12,329 nucleotides of DNA, from positions 1 through 12,329 of the forward strand of contig CBFGZI010000111.1 of assembly GCA_965653225.1 (NCBI GenBank), written 5' to 3'. The notes under the pieces were generated by a model. That model was given only the letters and a program-made list of their open reading frames with translations. It did not search any database and was not told where the DNA came from. The position numbers and the translations under genes are program-made. The first letter of the stretch is position 1. Each line of letters begins with the position of its first letter. Positions 11,953 to 12,329 of this stretch are shown piece by piece. Source of the DNA: JALZDI01 sp965653225 (GTDB taxonomy: Bacteria; Actinomycetota; Actinomycetes; Propionibacteriales; Nocardioidaceae).

Positions 11953-12329
11953 CTACCTCCGCTGCAGCTCGGGGTGTTCGTCGAAGACCACGCCGTCGTC
12001 GAACAGGCGCGTGATCTCCTCGTCGGCCAGCCCGCTCTCGGCGAGCACCTCGGCGGTGTGCTGTCCCAGCCAGGGCGCGGGGCCGCGGACCTTGAAGTCC
12101 AGTCCGCTGAACCTCGCGCCGGTCCCGACCGTGCGCATGGGGCCGATGATCGGGTGCTCGAGATCGACCACCATGTCGCGCTCGAGGACGTGCGGGTCGA
12201 CGAGCGTCTCGTCGTAGGTGAGGACAGGCCCACCGGGCACGCCGGCCTCGTCGCAGATCTCCACCCACTCCTCGGTGGTGCGGGTGCGGGTGATGGCCTC
12301 GATCTCGTCCTGCAGCTCGTCGATATGGG
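11953..12329 (-). CDS. Class III CoA-transferase (CaiB/BaiF family), C-terminal part
   Basis: The gene runs off the right edge; about 124 C-terminal residues are visible, ending at TAG 11953-11955. The segment EAITRTRTTEEWVEICDEAGVPGGPVLTYDE, then DPHVLERDMVVDLEHPIIGPMRTVG and finally RGPAPWLGQHTAEVLAESGLADEEI is the standard C-terminal domain of family III CoA-transferases. These move CoA between carboxylic acids, often to activate a substrate for breakdown. The catalytic Asp and most of the N-terminal domain lie outside the window, so the substrate cannot be judged. The visible frame is open to the last base, so no start belongs here. It is the upstream gene of a two-gene operon with the crotonase, whose ribosome binding site lies in its last codons. 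Confidence 0.92.
   Translation of the reverse strand, partial: HIDELQDEIEAITRTRTTEEWVEICDEAGVPGGPVLTYDETLVDPHVLERDMVVDLEHPIIGPMRTVGTGARFSGLDFKVRGPAPWLGQHTAEVLAESGLADEEITRLFDDGVVFDEHPELQRR

Overview
The window is about 12.3 kb of very GC-rich DNA with short intergenic gaps, ATGA-type overlaps and several genes that look leaderless (a TANNNT box 6-7 nt before the start codon). Together with the gene families present, this points to an actinobacterium. A Nocardioidaceae-like or other Propionibacteriales member is my guess, but the sequence does not settle the taxon.

Layout, left to right. (1) 1-2757, plus strand: a flavin/redox operon made of the 3' tail of an unknown Pro/Ala-rich protein, an ApbE-type FAD:protein FMN transferase, and a 575-residue fusion of a haem-binding ferric-reductase-like membrane domain, an FAD/NAD(P)H reductase and a plant-type 2Fe-2S ferredoxin. 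ApbE attaches FMN to partner proteins, so the set reads as a transmembrane electron-transfer chain whose flavinylated partner probably lies just outside the window. (2) 2779-4759, minus strand: a glutaryl-CoA-dehydrogenase-like acyl-CoA dehydrogenase and an SDR very like BadH (2-hydroxycyclohexanecarboxyl-CoA dehydrogenase). Each has a near-identical 24-25 bp element upstream. (3) 4760-5258: a 500-bp non-coding divergent region with tandem and inverted repeats. (4) 5259-8460, plus strand: a tightly coupled tetR, ABC ATPase and 12-TM permease operon of the drug/polyketide-exporter type. (5) 8539-8811: a small orphan helix-turn-helix protein. (6) 8855-9711, minus strand: an ArsR regulator and an AHSA1/SRPBCC protein, overlapping by 4 bp, behind a promoter carrying two perfect copies of TCAACC-N4-GGTTGA. 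(7) 9869-10978, minus strand: a DUF3616-like protein. (8) 11010-12329, minus strand: the end of a class III (CaiB/BaiF) CoA-transferase, a crotonase that lacks both classical catalytic glutamates, and downstream of them a possible frameshifted tiny membrane protein.

Four CoA-ester genes (dehydrogenase, BadH-like SDR, crotonase, CoA-transferase) suggest breakdown of organic or alicyclic acids, but they sit in two separate groups. I see no CRISPR array, tRNA, rRNA, transposase or phage gene. No whole new system is evident. The most testable points are the two-site ArsR promoter, the repeats around the BadH-like gene, the glutamate-less crotonase and the broken small membrane ORF.
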